From NCBI GenBank assembly GCA_015062395.1, contig SUUS01000008.1:1-56469 (forward strand): a stretch of DNA of 56,469 bases, in the 5' to 3' direction. The stretch's first letter is position 1; every line of letters begins with the position of its first letter. Under the pieces are notes generated by a model. That model made no database searches. It was not told where the DNA came from and saw nothing but the letters and a program-made list of their open reading frames with translations. Of the stretch, positions 36,481 to 45,358 are shown in pieces. Origin of the DNA: Alphaproteobacteria bacterium. GTDB lineage: Bacteria > Pseudomonadota > Alphaproteobacteria > CAAHEQ01 > UBA3637. Both the position numbers and the translations under genes were made by a program.

Positions 36481-37830
36481 CTATTTTTGTATGTTATTTT
36501 TCAAAAAATGTTGCAACCAATGGATATTATATTGCCCATCAATAAATTCTGATTCATAAACCAAACGTTGGTGCAAAGGTATTGTTGTTTCGATTCCATC
36601 AATAACAAATTCCCCCAAAGCCCTGCGTAAACGCATCAATGTTGCATTACGTGTCCGTCCAAAAACAATCAATTTAGCAACTAAACTATCGTATTGTGCA
36701 GGCACTTTATAACCGGAAAACATGGCTGAATCAACACGAACCCAAAGTCCACCTGGAACATGCCAAGTTCCAATTTTCCCAGGAGATGGAATAAACGTTT
36801 GAGGATTTTCTGCATTAATTCGACATTCAATAGCGCAACCTTCTATGCGAACGTCTTTTTGAGAATATCCCAAAGGAGCCCCTGATGCTAATCTGATTTG
36901 TTCGCGAACAATATCAATACCTGTCACCATTTCTGTAATTGGATGTTCTACTTGAAGACGTGTATTCATTTCCAAAAAGTAAAAATGCCCATCTTCAAAT
37001 AAAAATTCCAAAGTTCCTGCATTTGAATATCCGATTTTTTCAATCGCATTTCTGACAACATTCATCAATTCTTCTCGTTGTTGTCTGTTCAAAGCAGGCG
37101 ATGGTGTTTCTTCAACAATTTTTTGGTTATTTCTTTGTAAAGAACAATCTCGTTCCCCTAAACAAACGACATGGCCATAATTATCAGCTAAAACTTGAAC
37201 TTCTATATGACGTGGATTTTGCAAATATTTTTCAATAAAAACAGTATCATCACCAAAGGCGGCTTTGGCTTCTTTTTGAGCCAAAACAAAAGCACTTTCT
37301 AGCTCTTCTTTGCAAAAGGCAACTTTCATACCTTTTCCACCACCACCATTGGCTGCTTTTATCAAAACAGGATAACCTATTTTTTGAGCAATAATTTCTG
37401 CTGCATCATAATTTGCAATAGCACCATCAGAACCTGGTAAGATAGGCAGTCCTGCATTTTTAGCAGCTTCTCTGGCCAAAACCTTATTCCCCATTTTGCG
37501 TATCATAGAAGATGACGGACCAATAAAAGTCAAACCATGCATTTCAACCATTTCTGCAAAATCGGCATTTTCAGATAAAAACCCATAGCCTGGATGAATG
37601 GCATCTGCGCCAGAAATCAAGGCCGCACTGATAATAGCGGCTTTATTTAAATAAGAATCTCTTGCCAACGCTGGACCAATACAAATAGCCTCATCTGCTA
37701 AACGCACATGCATTGCATCTGCATCAACAGTTGAATGAACCGCGACAGTTTTAATTCCCATTTCTTTACAAGCTCGATGAATTCGCAAAGCAACTTCACC
37801 ACGGTTAGCTATTAATACTTTTTCAAACAT
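36481..37830 (-). CDS. accC: Acetyl-CoA carboxylase, biotin carboxylase subunit
   Basis: A 449-residue ATP-grasp biotin carboxylase: KVLIANRGEVALRIHRACKE, DAIHPGYGFLSEN, the glycine-rich loop KAANGGGGKGMK, the catalytic EMNTRLQVEHPITE and the lid-region RRALGEF. It carboxylates biotin on AccB in the first step of fatty acid synthesis. It starts 2 bases after the accB stop. Confidence 0.98.
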   Translation of the reverse strand: MFEKVLIANRGEVALRIHRACKEMGIKTVAVHSTVDADAMHVRLADEAICIGPALARDSYLNKAAIISAALISGADAIHPGYGFLSENADFAEMVEMHGLTFIGPSSSMIRKMGNKVLAREAAKNAGLPILPGSDGAIANYDAAEIIAQKIGYPVLIKAANGGGGKGMKVAFCKEELESAFVLAQKEAKAAFGDDTVFIEKYLQNPRHIEVQVLADNYGHVVCLGERDCSLQRNNQKIVEETPSPALNRQQREELMNVVRNAIEKIGYSNAGTLEFLFEDGHFYFLEMNTRLQVEHPITEMVTGIDIVREQIRLASGAPLGYSQKDVRIEGCAIECRINAENPQTFIPSPGKIGTWHVPGGLWVRVDSAMFSGYKVPAQYDSLVAKLIVFGRTRNATLMRLRRALGEFVIDGIETTIPLHQRLVYESEFIDGQYNIHWLQHFLKNNIQK

Positions 37831-37832
37831 TT

Positions 37833-38273
37833 TTATTCAATCACAAATAAAGGTTCATTAAATTCGACAGGCATTCCTGACTGTACCAAAACTTTTTTAA
37901 CACAACCAGCCTTTTCAGCTTTGACTGGATTAAATGTCTTCATTGCTTCAATCAAGCAAAGTGTTTGACCAACACCGACCAAGTCACCTTCTTTAACAAA
38001 ATTTGCTGCAGATGGATCCGAAGCTAAATAAACAACGCCCACCATCGGAGATTTAACATAATTTGCCTTATCTTTGTCTTCTGCGACATTTGATGGAACT
38101 GTAGCTGATACTTGAGGTGCTGCAACCACTGGTGCAGCGACAACAGGCTGTTCAGCATAATTTGCGACAACACGAATACGAACATTTTCCGCTTCGTATT
38201 CTATTTCGCGTAAACCATTTAGTTTTAAAAGTTCTGATAAATCAGAGACGGCTTTTTTATTAATATCTTCCAT
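37833..38273 (-). CDS. accB: Acetyl-CoA carboxylase, biotin carboxyl carrier protein
   Basis: A 146-residue BCCP. The N-terminal region (VSDLSELLKLNGLREIEYE), an Ala/Pro/Val linker, and the C-terminal biotinyl domain with the target lysine in EAMKTFNP are present. The ATG at 38273 has AAAGGTG upstream. An in-frame ATG at 38291 lacks a ribosome site. Operon with accC. Confidence 0.96.
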   Translation of the reverse strand: MEDINKKAVSDLSELLKLNGLREIEYEAENVRIRVVANYAEQPVVAAPVVAAPQVSATVPSNVAEDKDKANYVKSPMVGVVYLASDPSAANFVKEGDLVGVGQTLCLIEAMKTFNPVKAEKAGCVKKVLVQSGMPVEFNEPLFVIE

Positions 38274-38308
38274 AATAACACCTTTAGACATAATTTAACT
38301 TATTTTGT

Positions 38309-38336
38309 AATATATCAAAAACGAATGAAAAGACAA
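38309..38336 (-). promoter_or_regulatory. Candidate accB-accC promoter
   Basis: On the minus strand: -35 TTGTCT (38331-38336), 16-base spacer, -10 TATATT (38309-38314), 36 bases upstream of the accB ATG. Confidence 0.55.
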
Positions 38337-38347
38337 TTCAACTTTTA

Positions 38348-38400
38348 TAACAAGTTTGTTAGATTTAACTTGATATTTTACATAAAAAAGATATTATAAT
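38348..38400 (+). promoter_or_regulatory. Promoter with upstream palindrome for the TPR-methyltransferase gene
   Basis: A -10 TATAAT at 38395-38400 lies 20 bases before the ATG. A TTGATA at 38370 is at a long 19-base spacing. Just upstream is a palindrome TAACAA-GT-TTGTTA (38348-38361), similar to the one before the tim44-like gene. Operator function is a guess. Confidence 0.4.
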
Positions 38401-38420
38401 CTAAAAAAACAGGAGTTTTT

Positions 38421-40190
38421 ATGAATCAACAAACTTTGCTTTCCTCTGCTATCCAATTTTACGCGACTGGACAAATTAACGAAGCAGAAAAATTATTTCG
38501 GCAAATTTTAAAAAACGAACCATATCTACCACAAGCTAATTACTTTTTAGGTCTTATAGCTTTGGATAAAGGAATTTATGATGAAGCATGCCAATTATTT
38601 TACCAAGCAACGTTGGTTGCTCCTAAAAATAACGACTATCAATACTCTTTAGCTGTTGCATTACAAGAATGTGGTAAAACCAACGAAGCAATTAATATCT
38701 ATGAAAAATTAGAAGATATGCCTGAAAGCTTGAATAATCTAGGAAATATCTTTCGTGCAAAAGGCGATTTAAAAAGTGCGCGCACTTACTTCGATAAAGC
38801 TTTGGAAAAAGATAAAAACATGCTTTGGGCTTACCTGAATAAAGCTTTACTTGAAAGAGAGGAAAAAAATTACAAAAAAGCAAAAGAATTGTTGTACCAA
38901 GCACTTTCAATCAATGAAAATTTTATACAAGCGCTTTATCAGCTATCCGTTCAAAACAGAATTGAAAATGATTTAACTAATGCATTAGATAATATCGAAA
39001 AAGCAATTCAAATAAATCAAACTACAGACTTTTTATGGGTTGAGTATGGTAAAGTTTTATCAAAATTAAATCGCATAAAAGAAGCTTTAAATGCTTTTGA
39101 TAACGCCATTCAAATTAACCATTTTTGCACAGATGCTCTTTTTGAAAAAGCACTATTAACAGAAGAAACGAACCCAGATATAGCAGAGCAAGCATATCGA
39201 ACGATCATCAACATTGATACGAAAAATACAGCAGTCTTTAATAATTTAGGAGCTCTGCTATACAAGCAAAACAGAAAATTAGAAGCTCTTGAAATGTATA
39301 GGAATGTATTTTTAATTAAACCTGATGATACAAATGCTGCGTTTAATTTAGCAATTGCTTTAGAAGACAATAATGACTATCAGGAAGCTGCTGGACTTTA
39401 TTTTAAAATTTTAGGACAAAATCAACTTCAACAACAAGTCCATATTCGTTTAGCAAATATGCTTCCAATATGGTTTGAAAAAGATGAAAAAACAGCTTTA
39501 CTCTATGCTGAAGGATGGCAAAAAAACTTTCCAGATAATCCACTAGCTGTTCATACATTAAAAGCGCTCAAAGGTGAAAAGACATCATCTGATAACGATT
39601 TTGCATATACTCAAACATATTACAATGCTTTTGCAGAAACTTATGATGAAAAAATGATACAGCTTGATTGTCAAATTCCAAAAGCAATTCAAAATCGATT
39701 AAATAATGAACATTATGAAACTATATTGGATTTAGGTTGTGGCACTGGCGCTTGTGGAGCATTTTTAAAAGATTTTTCATCTGAACTTATCGGTATTGAT
39801 GCTTCCCCAAAAATGATTGAAATCGCAAAAAATAAAAATTGCTATACCAAACTTTATACACAAGACATACTGGATTATTTAACCCATACGAAAAAAACAT
39901 TCGACTTAATTATCGCAGCCGATGTTTTTTGTTATATTGAAAACATTACGCCAATAATCGATTTGGTACATAATCATTTAACAAAAACTGGACGCTTTAT
40001 ATTTACTGTAGAAAAAAATCAAAATGATAATCAAACAACATTACAATACAACGGCCGATATCAACATGGTTTAAATATAATCAAAAATACTTTAATTCAT
40101 TTTAAACAAATTGACCATAATCAAATAGTTCTGCGCCAGGAAAAGAAACAAGACTGTATAGGCTATTTATTTGACTTAAAAAAAGGATAA
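38421..40190 (+). CDS. TPR-repeat protein fused to a SAM methyltransferase
   Basis: A 589-residue protein. About ten TPR repeats (residues 1-390) have patterns such as AYLNKALLEREEKNYKKAKEL. A class I methyltransferase domain (about 415-580) follows, with motif I ILDLGCGTGACGAFL, LIGIDASPKMIEIAK and FDLIIAADVFCYIE. Such fusions occur in Alphaproteobacteria; the methylated substrate is unknown and could be a protein held by the TPR part. AGGAG precedes the ATG. It is followed after 3 bases by the GNAT gene. Confidence 0.88.
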   Translation: MNQQTLLSSAIQFYATGQINEAEKLFRQILKNEPYLPQANYFLGLIALDKGIYDEACQLFYQATLVAPKNNDYQYSLAVALQECGKTNEAINIYEKLEDMPESLNNLGNIFRAKGDLKSARTYFDKALEKDKNMLWAYLNKALLEREEKNYKKAKELLYQALSINENFIQALYQLSVQNRIENDLTNALDNIEKAIQINQTTDFLWVEYGKVLSKLNRIKEALNAFDNAIQINHFCTDALFEKALLTEETNPDIAEQAYRTIINIDTKNTAVFNNLGALLYKQNRKLEALEMYRNVFLIKPDDTNAAFNLAIALEDNNDYQEAAGLYFKILGQNQLQQQVHIRLANMLPIWFEKDEKTALLYAEGWQKNFPDNPLAVHTLKALKGEKTSSDNDFAYTQTYYNAFAETYDEKMIQLDCQIPKAIQNRLNNEHYETILDLGCGTGACGAFLKDFSSELIGIDASPKMIEIAKNKNCYTKLYTQDILDYLTHTKKTFDLIIAADVFCYIENITPIIDLVHNHLTKTGRFIFTVEKNQNDNQTTLQYNGRYQHGLNIIKNTLIHFKQIDHNQIVLRQEKKQDCIGYLFDLKKG

Positions 40191-40193
40191 ACA

Positions 40194-40799
40194 ATGTTTA
40201 AAACAAAACGATTAATTTTAGATGAGCTTTCTACACGTGATGCTTTAGCTTTATTTAACATTGCAACACGAATAAATGAAAGTGCACGAAATGATGAAAA
40301 TTATCAACCATATTATGCATTTCAATTAAACGAAGGAGAAAGGCTTCACGATAAGATTGTTAATTTTATTTTTAAAGCAAAAAAAGAACAAAAAGAAAGT
40401 CCTCGAAAAACATATCGATATGCAATCAGAAAAGATGGGACTTTAATAGGATCCATTGCTATAGACATGAAACCAACAATTGAAAATGGTCAAGTTATTT
40501 TGGGTGATTTAGGTTATTTTATCGATCCACTTTATGGCAATCAAAATTACGCTCATGAAGCATGTGTTGCTGTATTACATCAATTTTTTGCACAATATGA
40601 ACAACTAGATATAACTGCACATCCTCAAAATACTTATTCTATTCGCTTGATTGAAAAATTAGGGGGCGAAAAAACAGAATATATTGAAAAATCAAATTAC
40701 TCAAATGAACCCAGACAAAAATTTATCATATCTCGTTCAAACTTTATAAAAAAACTTTATTATCGTCCAATGTTAACAGGAGGAAAAGAACATGTTTGA
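40194..40799 (+). CDS. GNAT-family N-acetyltransferase (RimJ/RimL-like)
   Basis: A 201-residue acetyltransferase. It has FKTKRLILDELSTRDALALFNIATR at the start, a central beta-sheet RYAIRKDGTLIGSIAI, LGDLGYFIDPLYGNQNYAHEA and the acetyl-CoA-side NTYSIRLIEKLGGEK. The substrate, whether protein or small molecule, is unknown. The stop overlaps the next gene by 8 bases, so it is cotranscribed with the TPR-methyltransferase and dipeptidase genes. Confidence 0.85.
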   Translation: MFKTKRLILDELSTRDALALFNIATRINESARNDENYQPYYAFQLNEGERLHDKIVNFIFKAKKEQKESPRKTYRYAIRKDGTLIGSIAIDMKPTIENGQVILGDLGYFIDPLYGNQNYAHEACVAVLHQFFAQYEQLDITAHPQNTYSIRLIEKLGGEKTEYIEKSNYSNEPRQKFIISRSNFIKKLYYRPMLTGGKEHV

Positions 40800-41421
40800 T
40801 GACAGTATTTTAAAAGAAGCCAATTTGATTTTTGAAATTGAAAATCCTGTTCATTTGGTCAATATAAATAAAAAAGATGATTTTTTCTTTAATAATCGTT
40901 TTACACAAGAACGTCGTATTCGAAGTTATACCTACGAACTTTTAAAAAAAGCTCAAAAACAATTGCCGAACAATTATTATTTTATGATTTATGAAGCATT
41001 AAGACCAAAAGAAAAACAAATTCAATTGTGGAATGACGTGGTTGAAAAAATGAAAAAACGATATCCAGAACTAGACATAAACAGTGAAGAATTTATTGCA
41101 AAATGTGATGTTTATGCTGCAAATCCTTATCGACAAGGAAGTGGCCATCAGTCTGGCGCAGCCGTAGATATAACATTGTGTAATCGCGATGGGATAGAAT
41201 ATGATATGGGTTCTTTTGTGCGAGACTTTTCCAACAACGCATCTTCCGAAAATGAAAACCTATCAGAAGAGGCAAAGAAAAACAGAGACATTTTAGATAA
41301 AGCTCTAACATCAGTCGGTTTTGTCAATTACCCACCAGAATGGTGGCATTATTCGTTTGGAGATAGGCTCTGGGCTCGTTTAACGAAAAGTGAAATAGCC
41401 ATATTTTCAAATATAGAATAA
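40792..41421 (+). CDS. D-alanyl-D-alanine dipeptidase (VanX/DdpX-like, M15D)
   Basis: A 209-residue zinc peptidase of family M15D. The substrate-binding Arg is in YEALRPKEKQ. The zinc ligands lie in GSGHQSGAAVDITL (His, Asp) and the final His with the catalytic Glu in PPEWWHYSFGD. It cleaves D-Ala-D-Ala. No signal peptide is present, so it is probably cytoplasmic, salvaging wall dipeptide rather than giving vancomycin resistance. AGGAGG lies before the ATG inside the GNAT gene. Confidence 0.88.
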   Translation: MFDDSILKEANLIFEIENPVHLVNINKKDDFFFNNRFTQERRIRSYTYELLKKAQKQLPNNYYFMIYEALRPKEKQIQLWNDVVEKMKKRYPELDINSEEFIAKCDVYAANPYRQGSGHQSGAAVDITLCNRDGIEYDMGSFVRDFSNNASSENENLSEEAKKNRDILDKALTSVGFVNYPPEWWHYSFGDRLWARLTKSEIAIFSNIE

Positions 41422-41451
41422 TATATTTATATTATATCTAATATAAAAGAT

Positions 41452-41476
41452 CCCTCCAACATTTAATGTTGGAGGG
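41452..41476 (-). terminator. Strong hairpin between the convergent dipeptidase and prepilin-like genes
   Basis: A near-perfect inverted repeat with 12-base arms (CCCTCCAACATT and its complement) and a 1-base centre, between two convergent stops. On the minus strand it is followed by ATCTTTTATATT. A clean T run is missing, so termination strength is uncertain. Confidence 0.6.
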
Positions 41477-41518
41477 GAGATGTATGTTTTAAAATTCAAA
41501 CATATTAATGATATTTTA

Positions 41519-42739
41519 TTATAATTTTGCCCCCTTACACATAGTACCACTATAACATTGAAAACCTTCTTTATATGCGTTTTCTATACCATTTGGACAG
41601 CATTCGGAATACCCCCATGAATTAATGCCAGTATATCCACTTTTGCAACAGGCTTTTCCACCGCCTAAAGCATCAGAAACTTGATCAGGACTTTTACAAC
41701 ACCCCTGCTCATAATCTGAAATATCATAAACTACCCCATCATCACAACAAACGCTTTCACCATAATCAGAAGCGCCCTCCCATGGTTCATAGACATCTCC
41801 ATCGCAACATTTTTTACTATTTTCAGAACCGTACACTTTTTCATTTTCGCAACAAGTACCCAAAGGCATACAAGTTGTTCCTTCAGGACAATAAGTAGGA
41901 CCACAAACCAACTCACCATCAGCACCTCTGATAGGATTAGCGCATTCGCATTTGTTTTCATCATAATCAGGATGTCCTGCCTGCCCTTTACAATTTAAAT
42001 CTTCTGCTGTCACATCTACACAAACATTTTCTGTACATCTTTGGCAAGTCTTATCACATATCTTTACCCATTCATGTCCTAAACAGGTATAACATGCTGG
42101 ATAGGTTGGCGCTTCTTGACAATAACCTGCAACGCAGCAACCACTAGCGCATTCGGTATCTTTTGTACATGCATCAGGAACAGGAGGATTATTACAATTA
42201 TCGCATTCTCCAAAATAAAAAGCCATAGTTTTATTTTCTTCTATACAATCGCGTTCTGAAGCATTTTCAGTATTTGAGTCAGGATGATTGTTTTCAAAAT
42301 AAGACGCATTAGTCCCTACCATAATTAAATCAATATCGGTTGGTTTCATACTGATAATGCGTTTACATACAGCTTCAGGAACATCCGATACCACAACGCG
42401 ATACAAAAAAGCATATCCATCAGGTTCAGATTTAGTTTCTACAGCATAATTAATGGAGTTTTTGTTTCCTAAATCCACAAAGTTATATTCATCAGGACGA
42501 TTAGGAGTATTATAAGTTTCATACACCATAGGAACATTAGAAGCACGCAACATGACATCATGAATAGTTTGATTAGCTCTGTAATAAGTCATAGCAATAG
42601 CATAAGCAGCCAATCCAGCCAAAGACAAAATACCAACGATTGCTAATATACCCAGCATTTCAACCATAGAACGTCCCGATTGAATAAGTTGTTTTAACGC
42701 TTTTTTGAAATGAAATAGTTTAAAAAAAAGCCTCTGCAT
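41519..42739 (-). CDS. Prepilin-like cysteine-rich surface protein
   Basis: A 406-residue protein. A type III (prepilin-type) signal is present: basic leader, predicted cleavage after Gly22, then RSMVEM with the conserved Glu at +5 and a hydrophobic helix to about residue 50. A pilin-like region follows (about 55-175), containing PTDIDLIMVGTNASYFENNHP. Then come many Cys-rich short modules (ECASGCC, ACYTCLGHEW, KTCQRC, several CC pairs). The same ENNHPNSN and Cys modules recur in the protein at the right edge. Likely a pseudopilin-anchored surface protein. The only usable start codon lies in the loop of a terminator hairpin. Confidence 0.85.
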   Translation of the reverse strand: MQRLFFKLFHFKKALKQLIQSGRSMVEMLGILAIVGILSLAGLAAYAIAMTYYRANQTIHDVMLRASNVPMVYETYNTPNRPDEYNFVDLGNKNSINYAVETKSEPDGYAFLYRVVVSDVPEAVCKRIISMKPTDIDLIMVGTNASYFENNHPDSNTENASERDCIEENKTMAFYFGECDNCNNPPVPDACTKDTECASGCCVAGYCQEAPTYPACYTCLGHEWVKICDKTCQRCTENVCVDVTAEDLNCKGQAGHPDYDENKCECANPIRGADGELVCGPTYCPEGTTCMPLGTCCENEKVYGSENSKKCCDGDVYEPWEGASDYGESVCCDDGVVYDISDYEQGCCKSPDQVSDALGGGKACCKSGYTGINSWGYSECCPNGIENAYKEGFQCYSGTMCKGAKL

Positions 42740-42753
42740 TAACAGAGGCTTTT
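42726..42753 (-). terminator. secDF terminator whose loop contains the next gene's start codon
   Basis: GCCTCTG (42730-42736) pairs with CAGAGGC (42743-42749), flanked by A and T runs. On the minus strand an 8-T run follows, so it looks like the rho-independent terminator of secF. The 6-base loop holds the ATG (42737-42739) of the prepilin-like gene. Confidence 0.8.
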
Positions 42754-42780
42754 ATATGTTTTTATCTAGAACAACGTCCA
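42751..42780 (-). promoter_or_regulatory. Candidate near-leaderless promoter for the prepilin-like gene
   Basis: On the minus strand: TGGACG (42775-42780), 18 bases, TATAAA (42751-42756). Transcription would begin within the first arm of the terminator hairpin, only a few bases before the ATG at 42739. This is a hypothesis from spacing and sequence only. Confidence 0.35.
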
Positions 42781-43760
42781 GAACACTTTGAATAATGACC
42801 CAAAGGCATTTTTTTAGCTTCCATTTCATACTTTGCTGTTTCTGCATATGGACCTAAATCTTCGGTTTTTGTAGCAACTGCCCTTAAATCAAAGAAGCGC
42901 AACATTGGAACTGCTAAATACAACGAAGAATACGTTCCAATTACAATACCAAATAATAGGCAAATAGAAAATCCATACAATGTTTCTCCACCTAAGAAAA
43001 TTAAAATAACTAACATCAACATTGTTGTCACAGATGTCAATAATGTTCTGGATAATGTATCGTTCAAGCTTTTATTCAGTAATTCATCCGTCGGCATTTT
43101 ATGATATAATTTCAAATTCTCACGAATACGGTCAAAGTTCACGACCTTATCGTTTGTCACATAACCAGCCATAGACAATAAACCTGCCACAACAGTCATA
43201 TTAAAATCCAAACCTGTCCACGCGAACAAACCAACAGTCACTAATAAATCATGCGCCAAAGCAATTAAACACGCAAAAGCAAATTGCCATTCAAATCTGA
43301 ACCAAATGTAAACAGCAATCGCGACTAACGCCAAAACAGCAGCCCAAATACTTTTTTGTAATAATTCTGCCCCCACTTTAGGCCCAACGACTTCTATACG
43401 TTGATATTCAACATCAGAACCAAGTGTCGTTTTGATTTGAGAAATTACAGCATCTTGTTCGGCTTTATCAGATGTATCCACAACAACATGTATCAACATT
43501 TGCGTTCCAGAAGCACCTATTGATTGCAAATTTGTTTCACCTAAATTTAATGCTCCAACCTTATCACGCATTTTTGCCATATCGATTTTTTCGGTAGATT
43601 GAATTTCGACTAATACACCTCCGACAAAATCAATTCCTTTTTCCAACCCTTTATAATAAATACCAAAGATTGATAATGCGACACAAATCAAAGAAATAAT
43701 AAAGGCATATTTACTTTGAGCCATAAAATTAATTTGCTTTTTTAAATTTACTTTCACCAT
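42762..43760 (-). CDS. secF: Protein translocase subunit SecF
   Basis: A 332-residue inner-membrane protein, six transmembrane segments, which with SecD uses the proton gradient to pull exported proteins. The pattern KGLEKGIDFVGGVLVEIQ and the C-terminal TM block with TTMLMLVILIFLGGETLYGFSICLLFGIVIGTYSS are typical. The C-terminal end GHYSKCSGRCSR has two cysteines. It lies 18 bases after secD. Confidence 0.96.
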   Translation of the reverse strand: MVKVNLKKQINFMAQSKYAFIISLICVALSIFGIYYKGLEKGIDFVGGVLVEIQSTEKIDMAKMRDKVGALNLGETNLQSIGASGTQMLIHVVVDTSDKAEQDAVISQIKTTLGSDVEYQRIEVVGPKVGAELLQKSIWAAVLALVAIAVYIWFRFEWQFAFACLIALAHDLLVTVGLFAWTGLDFNMTVVAGLLSMAGYVTNDKVVNFDRIRENLKLYHKMPTDELLNKSLNDTLSRTLLTSVTTMLMLVILIFLGGETLYGFSICLLFGIVIGTYSSLYLAVPMLRFFDLRAVATKTEDLGPYAETAKYEMEAKKMPLGHYSKCSGRCSR

Positions 43761-43778
43761 TTTTTTATTCCTTTCGGA

Positions 43779-45347
43779 TTATAATTTTATTTTTATTGCT
43801 TTTGGCTTTTTCAAAGAATACCAAATCATAATCAAAAATTTGGTAATCATAATTGCCGTAAATAAAGATGTAAAGACACCTATAGCCAATGTAACACTGA
43901 AACCTTTAATCGGACCAGCCCCCATAAAGAACAAGACAATAGCAGCAAACAATGTCGTAATTTGACTGTCAAAAATAGCAGTAAAAGCATTTTCAAAACC
44001 ACTGTTTATAACATGTATTGGAGTAGTATGTCCTGCGGCTATTTCATCACGCATACGCGCATAAATCAAAACATTTGAATCAACAGCCATACCGATTGTC
44101 AATGCAATACCTGCTAAACCAGGCAATGTCAAGGTAGCCCCCAAAGCACTTAATATGGCAAAAATCAAACAAACATTTACAACCAATGCAACATTTGCAA
44201 AAATGCCAAACCAACCATAAACCAAGAACATAAAGGCAAAAACCAATACCGAACCCAATACACAAGCAAAGGCTCCTTTTCGAATAGAATCTTCACCCAA
44301 ACCAGCTCCAACTGTTCTTTCTTCCACGACTTCCAATGGCGCAGGTAAAGCACCTGAACGCAACATCATTGCCAAATCCGTAGCTTCTTCCATAGTGAAA
44401 TTTCCAGAAATACTGCCCCTGCTTTTAATTTCACTGTTAATCACTGGAGCTGAAATAAGCTTATTATCTAAAACGATTGCCAAACGACGTCCTTTATTTT
44501 CTCTGGTTGCTTTGGCAAATTTATTTGCCCCTGCTGATTTTAATGAAAAATTCACAACAACATTTCCCGTTTCATCATAACCAGGCATAGCACCATCCAA
44601 TTGATCGCCACCGATAACAACAGCTCTTTTCAAAATAAGCGTTTCTGCGCCAGAAACAATCATAGAACCAACGGGTAATTTTCCCCTTTGAGCATCTGCT
44701 AAAGAAACGGTTTCATCAACCAAATGGAAAGTCATTTTTGCTGTTTTACCCAACAAAGCCTTAACTTCTGCAGGATTTTGAACACCTGGCAACTGTAAAG
44801 CAATTCTGTCCACTCCTTGACGTTGAATGGATGGTTCCTTTGTTCCTAATTCGTCAATTCGTCTGCGAACAATTTCAATTGACTGCGAAACTGCTGCTGC
44901 TTTAATTCTGTCCAAAGCTTCTTGAGAATAAGAAATAATCAGTTCGTTATCCTGATAATCCACATCCATCATTTCTTCTTCTTGTTTTAATATCAAATTT
45001 TGAGCAGTCATTAAATTTCCAGCATCTAAAATCTTGATACGCAAAACACCATTTTCAACGACAGGTTTTACAGCCTTAATTTTATTTTCAATTAAAACAC
45101 CACGAGCTGCATCAGCCAAAGAATTTAAGCGTTCATCGACCAATTCATCAATTTTAACTTCCAATAACAAGCTAGATCCACCTTGTAAATCCAAGCCCAA
45201 CGTCATTGGACGCCACCATTCTTGCATCTGCTTTGGTACGTGCATTTCATAGTAGTCTTTTGACATGAAATTCGGAATAGAAAAGAATATCCCTAACACT
45301 GAAACTGCTATTACGGTCCAAGCCCGCCATTTCGGATAACCAAACAT
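43779..45347 (-). CDS. secD: Protein translocase subunit SecD
   Basis: A 522-residue SecD: first TM segment near 10-25, GLDLQGGSSLLLEV, a periplasmic P1 head region (RRRIDELGTKEPSIQRQG, RIALQLPGV), and a C-terminal five-TM block with LTIGMAVDSNVLIYARMRDE. It works with SecF and YajC. Gene order yajC-secD-secF on the minus strand is standard. Confidence 0.97.
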   Translation of the reverse strand: MFGYPKWRAWTVIAVSVLGIFFSIPNFMSKDYYEMHVPKQMQEWWRPMTLGLDLQGGSSLLLEVKIDELVDERLNSLADAARGVLIENKIKAVKPVVENGVLRIKILDAGNLMTAQNLILKQEEEMMDVDYQDNELIISYSQEALDRIKAAAVSQSIEIVRRRIDELGTKEPSIQRQGVDRIALQLPGVQNPAEVKALLGKTAKMTFHLVDETVSLADAQRGKLPVGSMIVSGAETLILKRAVVIGGDQLDGAMPGYDETGNVVVNFSLKSAGANKFAKATRENKGRRLAIVLDNKLISAPVINSEIKSRGSISGNFTMEEATDLAMMLRSGALPAPLEVVEERTVGAGLGEDSIRKGAFACVLGSVLVFAFMFLVYGWFGIFANVALVVNVCLIFAILSALGATLTLPGLAGIALTIGMAVDSNVLIYARMRDEIAAGHTTPIHVINSGFENAFTAIFDSQITTLFAAIVLFFMGAGPIKGFSVTLAIGVFTSLFTAIMITKFLIMIWYSLKKPKAIKIKL

Positions 45348-45358
45348 TTTTACTTCCT

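Noticed and set aside
40792-41421. VanX-like gene as a vancomycin resistance determinant
   Set aside because: No vanH or vanA-type ligase is nearby and the gene sits in a different operon; dipeptide salvage is the more likely role.
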